Below are positions 7,288-13,559 of a stretch of 24,718 bases of DNA, one piece after another. The notes beneath the pieces were generated by a model, which had not been told where the DNA came from, did no database searches, and was given only the letters and a program-made list of their open reading frames with translations. This DNA is from SYAN01 sp049459795. Lineage in GTDB: Bacteria; Actinomycetota; Actinomycetes; Nanopelagicales; Nanopelagicaceae. The position numbers and the translations under genes are program-made. How positions within the stretch are numbered: the first letter of the stretch is position 1; the number at the start of each line of letters is the position of its first letter. The DNA lies in contig JBMUDS010000015.1 of NCBI GenBank assembly GCA_049459795.1, forward strand, positions 1 to 24,718. The letters are read 5' to 3'.

Positions 7288-8694
7288 TTACCACTCCATC
7301 AACGGAATACCGAGGTGCTCCGCTAATGCTCGAACTTCCGGTCGAATGTCCCGCCACGAGACGACAGTGTGATGCGGATAGCCATTACGGATCAATCCGT
7401 TGATCAACTGACGCGCCGGAGCGTTCGTCCTAACCGTTGCTGTATTGCCTTGAAACCGATTAGGAGTATCCAGCGATTCACCACTAGTCATGACTAATCG
7501 GAGTTTGCTTGTGTTGGCCGGATCCGAATCGGAATCGAGTCGAACCAGGACAACTGGACCGGGCTTCAGTGCGAAGTTCCCGGCCACACCTAATTTGCGG
7601 TTGCAGTGGATCCATTGCGTCGCGTTCTTCGGATCGGCTGCGAGTTCGGTGGAAGCTGAGCCGCAGTGCCAGATACGAATCAGGCCCTCCTCTTCCACAA
7701 GGTCGACTGTGTCGACGAGGTAATTCGTCCCGGAGCCAAGGGCTTCGAGAATCAGCATCGTTGCTGCGCCATATACATCTCTCTCACATGCCGCAGGAGT
7801 GCCTGATGTGGCGGTTCGCCCCATCGCACCACACGGGCATGCGCCAAGTTCTGTCGGGAATTCCGGCCAACACCGCATCGCAATCGCATCGAGATCATTC
7901 GTTGCGATCCAATCGCTCAAGACTTCGCGGGTACCTGCATTAGTACGCGCCTCTGCCGCGGGGACTTTCCCAAGCGATGGTTGCGCTGCGAGAGCAGATT
8001 GATATTCCTTCTCTGCATCATCTGTTGAAACGTGTGAGATCGCATCGAAGAGATCTGGGATCGTGCGCGAGACGACTTCGATACCAAAATAACGATCAAG
8101 AAGCTCTGCATCGAACTGGCAAGGAGTGAAGCCATTCGGTGCATCACCGATCGCACCGATCTTTGAACCTTTGAGTCTTTCAAGCGCAGTTCGAACTTTC
8201 TCTTCAGGTGCCTTCTCTCCATCAACCAGTTGTGGTTGTCCCACATCAGGGCTCTCACCGTTGAGGAATCTCTCCAGCAGATCCTTCACATTATCCTCAT
8301 CCGGATTTCCGTGAAGATGAGTGATGCTCTTTCCTACCGTGCGTAGCGCGTGTGCGGCTAGATTCGAACCGCACATCGAATTGAGGTGGAGGCGTTCCCC
8401 TACCTCACCGAACTCGCGAACGGACCAAAGCAGGACCTCGCCATGCTTCTTTCCCAAAAGATTCATCGCAGGCGATGCATCAGCGAAGGAAGCATTGAGG
8501 TAGATGATCTTCGGTTGATCAATATCAAGAACTGCGACCGCTTCGGTCTGCTCCGGGGTCATCACGAGTTCATTCGGAGTGACGAGCTCTGCGCCAAGCG
8601 ATGCAAGTAACTCTTTTGCTTCAGTAAAGAATCGTTCAGCAGTCGGAACATCGAATGTCGGGCGTGCGACTGGGATCAATGCGACCTTGCTCAT
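7288..8694 (-). CDS. sqvD: L-fucose/L-arabinose isomerase-family protein, probable sulfoquinovose isomerase (SqvD-like)
   Basis: The 468-residue protein belongs to the L-fucose isomerase-like superfamily. An N-terminal substrate-access region (GEVLLWSVREFGEVGERL, LNSMCGSNLAAHAL) leads to the metal-site block ACERDVYGAATMLILEALG, with Glu304 and Asp306 as likely metal ligands, and then IWHCGSA with His343. L-fucose isomerase itself is longer (about 590 residues). Shorter family members include the SqvD-type SQ isomerases of non-enteric sulfoglycolysis clusters. It would convert SQ to sulfofructose ahead of the kinase. The start overlaps the previous stop as ATGA (4 bases). No other candidate isomerase occurs in the window, which supports this step assignment. 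The substrate remains inferred. Confidence 0.65.
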   Translation of the reverse strand: MSKVALIPVARPTFDVPTAERFFTEAKELLASLGAELVTPNELVMTPEQTEAVAVLDIDQPKIIYLNASFADASPAMNLLGKKHGEVLLWSVREFGEVGERLHLNSMCGSNLAAHALRTVGKSITHLHGNPDEDNVKDLLERFLNGESPDVGQPQLVDGEKAPEEKVRTALERLKGSKIGAIGDAPNGFTPCQFDAELLDRYFGIEVVSRTIPDLFDAISHVSTDDAEKEYQSALAAQPSLGKVPAAEARTNAGTREVLSDWIATNDLDAIAMRCWPEFPTELGACPCGAMGRTATSGTPAACERDVYGAATMLILEALGSGTNYLVDTVDLVEEEGLIRIWHCGSASTELAADPKNATQWIHCNRKLGVAGNFALKPGPVVLVRLDSDSDPANTSKLRLVMTSGESLDTPNRFQGNTATVRTNAPARQLINGLIRNGYPHHTVVSWRDIRPEVRALAEHLGIPLMEW

Positions 8695-9842
8695 GCGAAA
8701 GCTTTCATCATCGTCGAATGAGTCACGTACTTCGCAGGTAGTACTTCGCTCATCTCTACGACACGACCCTCATCGATGCTTCGGTGAGCAGCGATTCCGA
8801 CGGCGACGCTTCGCATTCCCTCTTCAAGCGTCACATCAGGCTGTTTTCCTTCATTCATCGCCTTGAAGAACTTGAGATGCTCGAGATAGGAGGCGCCGTA
8901 ATGGAATCCCTTGTACTTGATCGCGTCATTCCAAACGGTCTTCACGGTGAGGTCTTTGGTCTTGCTCGCGTCGTAAGTCCACTCCTTGAAGTTCCCAACA
9001 CTCTCCCGCTTCCCATGTCGAAGTTCTAGCGACGGGAGGAAAGATTCGACTTTCCCGCCATCGCCTACGACTGCGAGGGTCTCTTTATCCACCGTGTTCT
9101 CTGCGAACATGCAGAGGTCAAGCATCGCGCGAGCACCGCTTGGATATTCGAGCACGACATAAGCGCTATCTAGCATGTCGGCCGGCTTGCCGTCATAGAC
9201 CTCATCGAGGTAATTCACTCGCTGTCCACCCGATGCAAAGACTCGGATCGGATGCTCGCCTGTGATGTGATCCATGAGGTTGAAGTAGTGACAGCACTTC
9301 TCGACCAAGGTTCCGCCGGTATTTGCTCGGAAACGATTCCAGTTATCTACCTTCGGATAGAACGGTTCGCGATGCTCTCGAATGCTGACTTGATGGACTT
9401 GACCCACGCCATTTGATTTGACGATATTGATCAGTTCAGCGACAGGTGGCATGTACCGATATTCGAGCCCCATCCAGACCAACTTCTTGCGATCCTTCGA
9501 CCATTCGATCACATCAGCACAATCTTCAATGGTGGTGCAGAGCGGCTTCTCGATGAAGACGTGGAGGTCTGTTGCGATCGCATCCTTCAAGACCGTGATG
9601 TGGGTGTGATTCGGCGTCGCGATGATGACTGCATCAACGAGATCGGATGAGAGAAGGTCCTTGTAGTCAGCGAATGTCTTCGCCGCTGGTTGATTCCACT
9701 GCGCCAATTCGGCGAGCGCCTTATTCCGTGAATCTTCGTTCGGGTCCGCGATCGCGGTGACTGATGCACCCTCAATGAATGAGAGGTTTGCGATGTGTTC
9801 CCTTCCCATCGCGCCTGCACCGATGATCCCGTACCGAATCAC
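8691..9842 (-). CDS. Gfo/Idh/MocA-family oxidoreductase, candidate NAD+-dependent sulfoquinovosidase
   Basis: A 383-residue NAD(P)-dependent protein. A Rossmann fold carries GAGAMG (8-13), then ATPNHTH (76-82) and the EKP signature at 98-100, where Lys99 is the usual catalytic residue. The C-terminal half has GGTLVEKCCHYFNLMDH (176-192), placing His185 at the normal catalytic position. The start is GTG at 9842, with GAGGAG five bases upstream, and it is the first gene after the candidate promoter. Members of this fold from Arthrobacter-type clusters have been described as oxidative sulfoquinovosidases acting through transient C3 oxidation. No GH31 (YihQ-type) sulfoquinovosidase is present here, so this gene may fill that step. 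Dehydrogenation of another cyclic sugar is the alternative. Confidence 0.6.
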   Translation of the reverse strand: MIRYGIIGAGAMGREHIANLSFIEGASVTAIADPNEDSRNKALAELAQWNQPAAKTFADYKDLLSSDLVDAVIIATPNHTHITVLKDAIATDLHVFIEKPLCTTIEDCADVIEWSKDRKKLVWMGLEYRYMPPVAELINIVKSNGVGQVHQVSIREHREPFYPKVDNWNRFRANTGGTLVEKCCHYFNLMDHITGEHPIRVFASGGQRVNYLDEVYDGKPADMLDSAYVVLEYPSGARAMLDLCMFAENTVDKETLAVVGDGGKVESFLPSLELRHGKRESVGNFKEWTYDASKTKDLTVKTVWNDAIKYKGFHYGASYLEHLKFFKAMNEGKQPDVTLEEGMRSVAVGIAAHRSIDEGRVVEMSEVLPAKYVTHSTMMKAFA

Positions 9843-9890
9843 GTCTCTCCTCGCCGTTGAGTGCTTCGTTTGATTCTTAAAGGCCTCGAG

Positions 9891-9901
9891 TGGTCAGACC
9901 T
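9891..9901. promoter_or_regulatory. Candidate GntR/FadR-type operator, site 1
   Basis: TGGTCAGACCT contains the perfect inverted repeat GGTC-A-GACC. It fits the FadR-group pattern TNGTNNNACNA at all but the last base. It lies about 8-18 bases downstream of the predicted transcript start, a position suited to repression by the FCD regulator encoded at 3303-4016. Confidence 0.45.
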
Positions 9902-9915
9902 CTTACCAGTTCGGG

Positions 9916-9944
9916 ATTCTTCAGTCTGGGGAGACCTTGGTCAA
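9916..9944 (-). promoter_or_regulatory. Candidate main promoter of the catabolic operon
   Basis: On the minus strand a TTGACC -35 box (9939-9944) and an AAGAAT -10 box (9916-9921) are separated by exactly 17 bases. The predicted transcript start is near 9909, giving a leader of about 67 bases before the GTG at 9842. The -10 box matches only four of six consensus positions, so activity may depend on regulation. Confidence 0.5.
9933..9942. promoter_or_regulatory. Candidate operator, site 2, overlapping the -35 box
   Basis: GACC-TT-GGTC repeats the half-sites of site 1 in the opposite orientation and overlaps the -35 element. Two related sites about 40 bases apart could be bound together by a dimeric regulator. 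The spacing differs from site 1 (two bases instead of one), which weakens the claim. Confidence 0.3.
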
Positions 9945-9983
9945 TACTTAAATAACCGAATAGCGCACCTTTTTTATAACAAT

Positions 9984-10004
9984 CCCTCACTCACTTGATG
10001 AGGG
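9984..10004. repeat. Inverted repeat / hairpin between the M24-like gene and the catabolic operon
   Basis: CCCTCA (9984-9989) pairs with TGAGGG (9999-10004) around a 9-base loop. In the minus-strand transcript it lies about 40 bases after the M24-like stop codon and is followed by ATTGTTATAAAAAAGG rather than a U tract. It is not a canonical intrinsic terminator. It could slow or process the upstream transcript. Confidence 0.4.
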
Positions 10005-10036
10005 TTTCGAAGCGGTTTCGAAGCGGGTTTGAAAAG
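10003..10036. repeat. Tandem 11-base repeats, two perfect and one degenerate
   Basis: GGTTTCGAAGC occurs at 10003-10013 and again at 10014-10024, followed by the degraded copy GGGTTTGAAAAG at 10025-10036. The junction GAAGCGGTTTC is a pseudo-palindrome with GAA and TTC ends about a central CG, a pattern seen in LacI-family operators. It lies upstream of the candidate -35 box, where an activator or second regulator could bind. Confidence 0.55.
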
Positions 10037-10046
10037 AGGGTACGCG

Positions 10047-11135
10047 TTAGAGCTCGAGGAGTGAAGGTCGGGCCCGCTCAAAGACCATCTGGTTCGGCCA
10101 CTTCGGATCGACAGTCAGGATCTCAGGTCCCGTCTTCGTAGTGAGGATGGTGTCCTCGACTTTCAGGCCCTTCCCCGATGGATTCCAGGCGAGCGCATTC
10201 TGTGCGGTGATCTCGCGCTCTGTCTTCTCATGCGCGGGGAAATCACGGGGAAGGTAACCGGTGGGGCCACCTTGGTGATGCCTGGTCCACTCTTCGCTAT
10301 CGAAACCCTGGTTTCGATATTCAGCGACACCCGCCTTCACCACATCCGAAAGCTTCGCACCCACTCTGCTCTCATTGATGAAGACTCTCTCTACATCAAG
10401 GAGTCGCTCATACCAATCTTTCGTCTCACTATCGATCTTCACGAAGGATGCGATCCGAGTGACACTAGCGATCAACCCCTTGCGCCTGGCACAGATCACT
10501 CCCATGAACCGATCACCGAGTGGCGCAGTCGTCGGAAGTGGATGACGGAACTTGCTCAGTCGATCTTCGCCAGCAACAAGAAGCACGACAGGTTCTAGAT
10601 CACGGCTCCAACACTCACCTGCGATCACACCTGCGAACTCGACTTCGCTCATACCTTTCTTCGCGCTGCGCATCGCCTCACCTAATGCGATAGCAGAGTC
10701 GATACAGATCTCACGAAATCGGGATACTTCATCATCATTAAGGTCGCGCCGCAAAGTCTCAAGTTCAGTGGAGAGGTTGACTCGAATCGGATCTGGTCCA
10801 TCGATTCCGACTCGTTCACCGTGAGGAAGTTGACCGTCGCGTCCTTCGAACCAATTGATGACGGTGATCTTCTCGAGACCGCTTAACTCCTCTGCTTGAA
10901 GTCGCTCTGACTCGATCTTGTTTGTGACGACCTCAATCCCATCTCGACGCACCACAAGATCCATGCATGACATTTCGAGTGTGGTTGGGACGTGAGCCCG
11001 ACCTCCGATCGCCCATGCGACGTTGGCCCCTTTTTTGAGGATGATCGCGTCAAGATCCCGCGCCTCCATCAGGGCCCTCATTCGGGCAAGCTTCTCGGTC
11101 ACTTCACTCACATTGCTTGCATTGCCCTTGGACAT
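10047..11135 (-). CDS. M24 (pita-bread fold) protein lacking most metal ligands, creatinase-like
   Basis: The 362-residue protein has the two-part layout of M24 peptidases: an N-terminal domain to about 130, then a catalytic-type domain. Active M24 metalloenzymes use two Asp, one His and two Glu as metal ligands. Here the Asp positions appear as Cys215 (GVICARRKG) and Ser224 (ASVTRIA), and the first Glu as Asn318 (LAWNPSG). Histidines 286-287 (HHQGG) and Glu327 (KVEDT) remain. Creatinase is a metal-free member of this fold, so a non-peptidase hydrolase or a binding role is more likely than aminopeptidase activity. The start is uncertain: GAGG lies only one base before the ATG, and Met19 is an alternative. 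Its place beside the sulfosugar genes is unexplained. Confidence 0.7.
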   Translation of the reverse strand: MSKGNASNVSEVTEKLARMRALMEARDLDAIILKKGANVAWAIGGRAHVPTTLEMSCMDLVVRRDGIEVVTNKIESERLQAEELSGLEKITVINWFEGRDGQLPHGERVGIDGPDPIRVNLSTELETLRRDLNDDEVSRFREICIDSAIALGEAMRSAKKGMSEVEFAGVIAGECWSRDLEPVVLLVAGEDRLSKFRHPLPTTAPLGDRFMGVICARRKGLIASVTRIASFVKIDSETKDWYERLLDVERVFINESRVGAKLSDVVKAGVAEYRNQGFDSEEWTRHHQGGPTGYLPRDFPAHEKTEREITAQNALAWNPSGKGLKVEDTILTTKTGPEILTVDPKWPNQMVFERARPSLLEL

Positions 11136-11167
11136 GCCTCAAATCTACTCGTCATTATGCTTCCGCC
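11136..11167. promoter_or_regulatory. Very short divergent promoter region with overlapping -10 boxes
   Basis: Only 32 bases separate two divergent start codons. On the plus strand TATGCT (11156-11161) sits exactly six bases before the ATG at 11168, the spacing of a leaderless transcript, and no ribosome site is visible. On the minus strand CATAAT (11154-11159) overlaps it and would start transcription near 11147. The two promoters therefore share bases and may compete. Confidence 0.45.
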
Positions 11168-12592
11168 ATGAGCTATAGATCAGACCTTTTCATCGGCGGA
11201 AATTGGATTTCAGCACCTGAGCGACTCGCGGTCATGGACCCGAGCGACGAGTCGACGATCGCTGAGATCGCACTCGCAGGTGAGAAAGAGATCGAGATGG
11301 CGGTCGATGCCGCGTACACGGCACAGAAGTCGTGGGCGAAGACAGCGCCACGAGTTCGCGCAGAGATTCTTCGCAAAGCTTTCGAGATCATGGTCAGTGA
11401 AGCCGATGAACTTGCAAAGTTGATTGTGAAAGAAAATGGAAAGATCTTCACCGATGCTCGTAACGAGATCATCTACGCCGCAGAGTTCTTCCGTTGGTTC
11501 TCAGAAGAGGCAGTCCGTATCAATGGTGAGTATCGCGATGCACCAGCAGGTGATAAGAAGTTCCTCGTAACGCATCAACCGATCGGTGTCTCACTTCTCA
11601 TCACGCCATGGAACTTCCCTGCAGCGATGGCGACTCGAAAGATTGGACCAGCGCTTGCTGCAGGATGCACCACGATCTTGAAGCCTGCGACGGAGACTCC
11701 ACTCACCGCGCTTGCAGTGGTCGATATCTTGCAGCGAGCCGGTGTTCCGGATGGCGTCGTCAACGTGATCTTCCCGAAGGAGACTGGGAAATCCGTTTCG
11801 AAGATGCTCCATGATCCGCGCGTTCGAAACCTCTCCTTCACGGGTTCGACTGAGGTCGGTCGCGTTCTCTTGAAAGAATCCGCTGATCGGATCATTCGAA
11901 CTTCGATGGAACTTGGCGGGAACGCGCCCGTCGTCGTCTTCGACGATGCTGACCTTGAAGTCGCCGTCCAAGGTACCTTGGTCGCGAAGATGCGAAATGG
12001 TGGCGCTGCATGCACCGCGGCTAACCGGATCTTCGTCTCAAAGAAGATCGCCAAGGAATTCACTGAGAAACTGACGGAGGCCATGAACAAGATCAAGATG
12101 GCACCAGGCCTTACCGAGGGTGCTCAGTTAGGAGCCTTCGTATCTCTAAAGGAACGTAACAAGATCGCAGAACTCGTCGATATGGCTGTTGCTGGCGGCG
12201 CAAAGGTGATGGCTGGCGGCAAGATCACCACCGATAAGGGCGCTTTCTATCCTCCAACAGTCCTTGAGGTCGAACCATCGAATGAGATCTTGAAGCATGA
12301 AGTCTTCGGCCCGGTCGCGCCCATCGTCACATTCGACGATGATGAATCCGCAATCAACATGGCAAATGACACCGACTTCGGTCTGATCAGTTACGTCTTC
12401 TCATCGGATCTGAAGCGATCACTTCGTGCCGCAGAGCAGATCGAATCTGGACTCGTCGCGATCAATCGAGGTGTGATCTCGGATCCTGCCGCTCCATTCG
12501 GCGGAGTCAAACAGAGTGGCATCGGTCGTGAGGGTGGATTCGACGGAATCAACGAGTTCTTGGAGAAGAAGTACATCGGCTTCGATCTCTAA
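11168..12592 (+). CDS. NAD(P)-dependent aldehyde dehydrogenase, candidate sulfolactaldehyde dehydrogenase
   Basis: Counted from ATG 11168, this is a 474-residue succinate-semialdehyde-dehydrogenase-type enzyme. Asn149 lies in TPWNFP, Lys172 in LKPATETP, FTGSTEVGR is at 224-232, Glu248 in MELGGNAP, and the nucleophile Cys282 in NGGAACTAANR. An in-frame ATG at 11117 exists, but it would add 17 residues unlike the family and overlap the divergent gene. The chosen start has a -10-like TATGCT at leaderless spacing. GabD-like enzymes oxidise sulfolactaldehyde to sulfolactate in several SQ pathways, the step needed between the aldolase and SuyAB. It is the only plus-strand gene in the window. Succinate semialdehyde is the default alternative substrate. 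Confidence 0.75.
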   Translation: MSYRSDLFIGGNWISAPERLAVMDPSDESTIAEIALAGEKEIEMAVDAAYTAQKSWAKTAPRVRAEILRKAFEIMVSEADELAKLIVKENGKIFTDARNEIIYAAEFFRWFSEEAVRINGEYRDAPAGDKKFLVTHQPIGVSLLITPWNFPAAMATRKIGPALAAGCTTILKPATETPLTALAVVDILQRAGVPDGVVNVIFPKETGKSVSKMLHDPRVRNLSFTGSTEVGRVLLKESADRIIRTSMELGGNAPVVVFDDADLEVAVQGTLVAKMRNGGAACTAANRIFVSKKIAKEFTEKLTEAMNKIKMAPGLTEGAQLGAFVSLKERNKIAELVDMAVAGGAKVMAGGKITTDKGAFYPPTVLEVEPSNEILKHEVFGPVAPIVTFDDDESAINMANDTDFGLISYVFSSDLKRSLRAAEQIESGLVAINRGVISDPAAPFGGVKQSGIGREGGFDGINEFLEKKYIGFDL

Positions 12593-12601
12593 TCTGAGAT
12601 C
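12584..12601. terminator. Small hairpin at the convergent gene ends
   Basis: GATCTC (12584-12589) pairs with GAGATC (12596-12601). The six-base loop holds most of the stop codons of both converging genes. There is no T tract on either side, so it is at best a weak bidirectional terminator. It is the only stem seen at this junction. Confidence 0.25.
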
Positions 12602-13467
12602 AAAGCCTTTATTCGTTGACGCACTCTCTCGAAGAGTGTGATTCGTGGTATCTCGGTGGTCGCGTACTCCGCATTCGATGAGACGAAGTAGGGGCCGATC
12701 ATCTCTTCCATCGTGAAAAAGCCCGGCTCACGTTTCAATAGCTCGTGTGCAGCGAAGAGCGCTCCATCACCGAATGCCTCACGCGAGATCGATTCATGTC
12801 GTAGACGAACGACTTGATATGGGAATCCGAAGAGGACTTCATGTTTTCCAATGATTCCACCAGCGCGAACGCTCTTGATCTCATCTTCATCCTTCTCGAG
12901 CGCACTAGCTAGCTTCACAGCGGTACCCGAACGCTCGTTCTTATCTTTGAAATGCTCCTCGATGATCTCAATATCTGCGTGAGGCGCGATGCTCTTGAGA
13001 GTCTTGGCCGCAAGGATCATAAAGTTGATTCCCAAAGTGATATTGGGCGACCACAAGACACGGGTCTTTTGGGCCAACGACTTGAGCTCTCTGATCTTGC
13101 CCTGTGGAAGGCGAGAGATCGCTGAGATGATCGCAACGCCCCGCTCGGCCGCAGCCTCTCCGTAGTACTCGACGCCATCTTCATTCGAGAAGTCGATCAA
13201 GGCATCTACAGGCGATCGATCGAACAGATCACCAGCCTCGAATTCCGACTTAGAGTAAATCACCCCTGGGTCATCCGACTTCTCGCCCAGGAACTCTGGG
13301 ACAGAACGGTGCTCGAGAAGGTCGCTCTTTCGAACCACCCATTGGAGGGAGAAATCCTCGTCTCGCAGGATGGTGGCCGCCACCGCTCGGCCCGTCTTGC
13401 CGAAGCCGACGAGACCTACGCGGATCTTCTGCTTCTCAGGAAGAAGCGAGGGCATCAACATCGTCAT
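12589..13467 (-). CDS. DapB-family reductase, divergent 4-hydroxy-tetrahydrodipicolinate reductase homologue
   Basis: This 292-residue protein has an N-terminal Rossmann motif VGLVGFGKTGRAV (17-29), SPNITLGIN (140-148), the catalytic-loop equivalent EEHFKDKNERSGTA (170-183), and a C-terminal RAGGIIGKHEVLFG block, all in DapB order. Compared with typical DapB, His172 and Lys176 remain, but the second His is Phe173, DAPSGTA has become NERSGTA, and the GTTG cofactor/substrate loop reads SAIS. The protein is also longer than usual (about 245-270). It may be a fast-evolving lysine-pathway DapB or a paralogue with another substrate. Its start has TACGGT exactly six bases upstream and no ribosome site, so it is probably leaderless. 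It sits where infA is often found after map. Confidence 0.65.
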   Translation of the reverse strand: MTMLMPSLLPEKQKIRVGLVGFGKTGRAVAATILRDEDFSLQWVVRKSDLLEHRSVPEFLGEKSDDPGVIYSKSEFEAGDLFDRSPVDALIDFSNEDGVEYYGEAAAERGVAIISAISRLPQGKIRELKSLAQKTRVLWSPNITLGINFMILAAKTLKSIAPHADIEIIEEHFKDKNERSGTAVKLASALEKDEDEIKSVRAGGIIGKHEVLFGFPYQVVRLRHESISREAFGDGALFAAHELLKREPGFFTMEEMIGPYFVSSNAEYATTEIPRITLFERVRQRIKALISD

Positions 13468-13473
13468 GTCTTG

Positions 13474-13504
13474 ACCGTAGCAACGCTCGTTACTTACGGG
13501 TCAA
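13474..13504 (-). promoter_or_regulatory. Candidate promoter of the DapB-like gene, leaderless
   Basis: On the minus strand TTGACC (13499-13504) and TACGGT (13474-13479) are separated by 19 bases. The -10 box ends six bases before the ATG at 13467, so transcription would start at the start codon. The 19-base spacer is longer than ideal. Confidence 0.4.
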
Positions 13505-13559
13505 GCGGTGTTACGCGGGGTGAAATATGAAAATTCCCTGAGAATCTGTGAATTTACGC

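Larger units (their letters stand above)
9843..10046. other. Intergenic control region of the catabolic operon
   Basis: This is the longest gene-free stretch in the window (204 bases), between the M24-like gene and the first gene of the catabolic operon on the same strand. It holds three tandem copies of an 11-base unit, a hairpin, a run of six to seven T/A pairs, a candidate promoter and two GGTC/GACC inverted repeats. These are listed individually. No small open reading frame with a good ribosome site was recognised in it. Confidence 0.7.

Noticed and set aside
9984..10004. Intrinsic terminator of the M24-like gene
   Set aside because: The stem is real, but an A-rich stretch follows it on the transcribed strand and not a run of U, so only an inverted repeat is annotated.
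10047..11135. Active Xaa-Pro aminopeptidase
   Set aside because: Three of the five metal ligands required by active M24 peptidases are replaced.
11575..12096. Long minus-strand frame of 173 codons inside the aldehyde dehydrogenase gene
   Set aside because: The plus-strand frame encodes a complete enzyme with all motifs. The antisense frame is Ser/Thr/Arg-rich, with no domain, and is a coding shadow.
13531..13555. Terminator after map
   Set aside because: The AAATTC/GAATTT stem is short and AT-rich, with a 13-base loop and no proper T tract.
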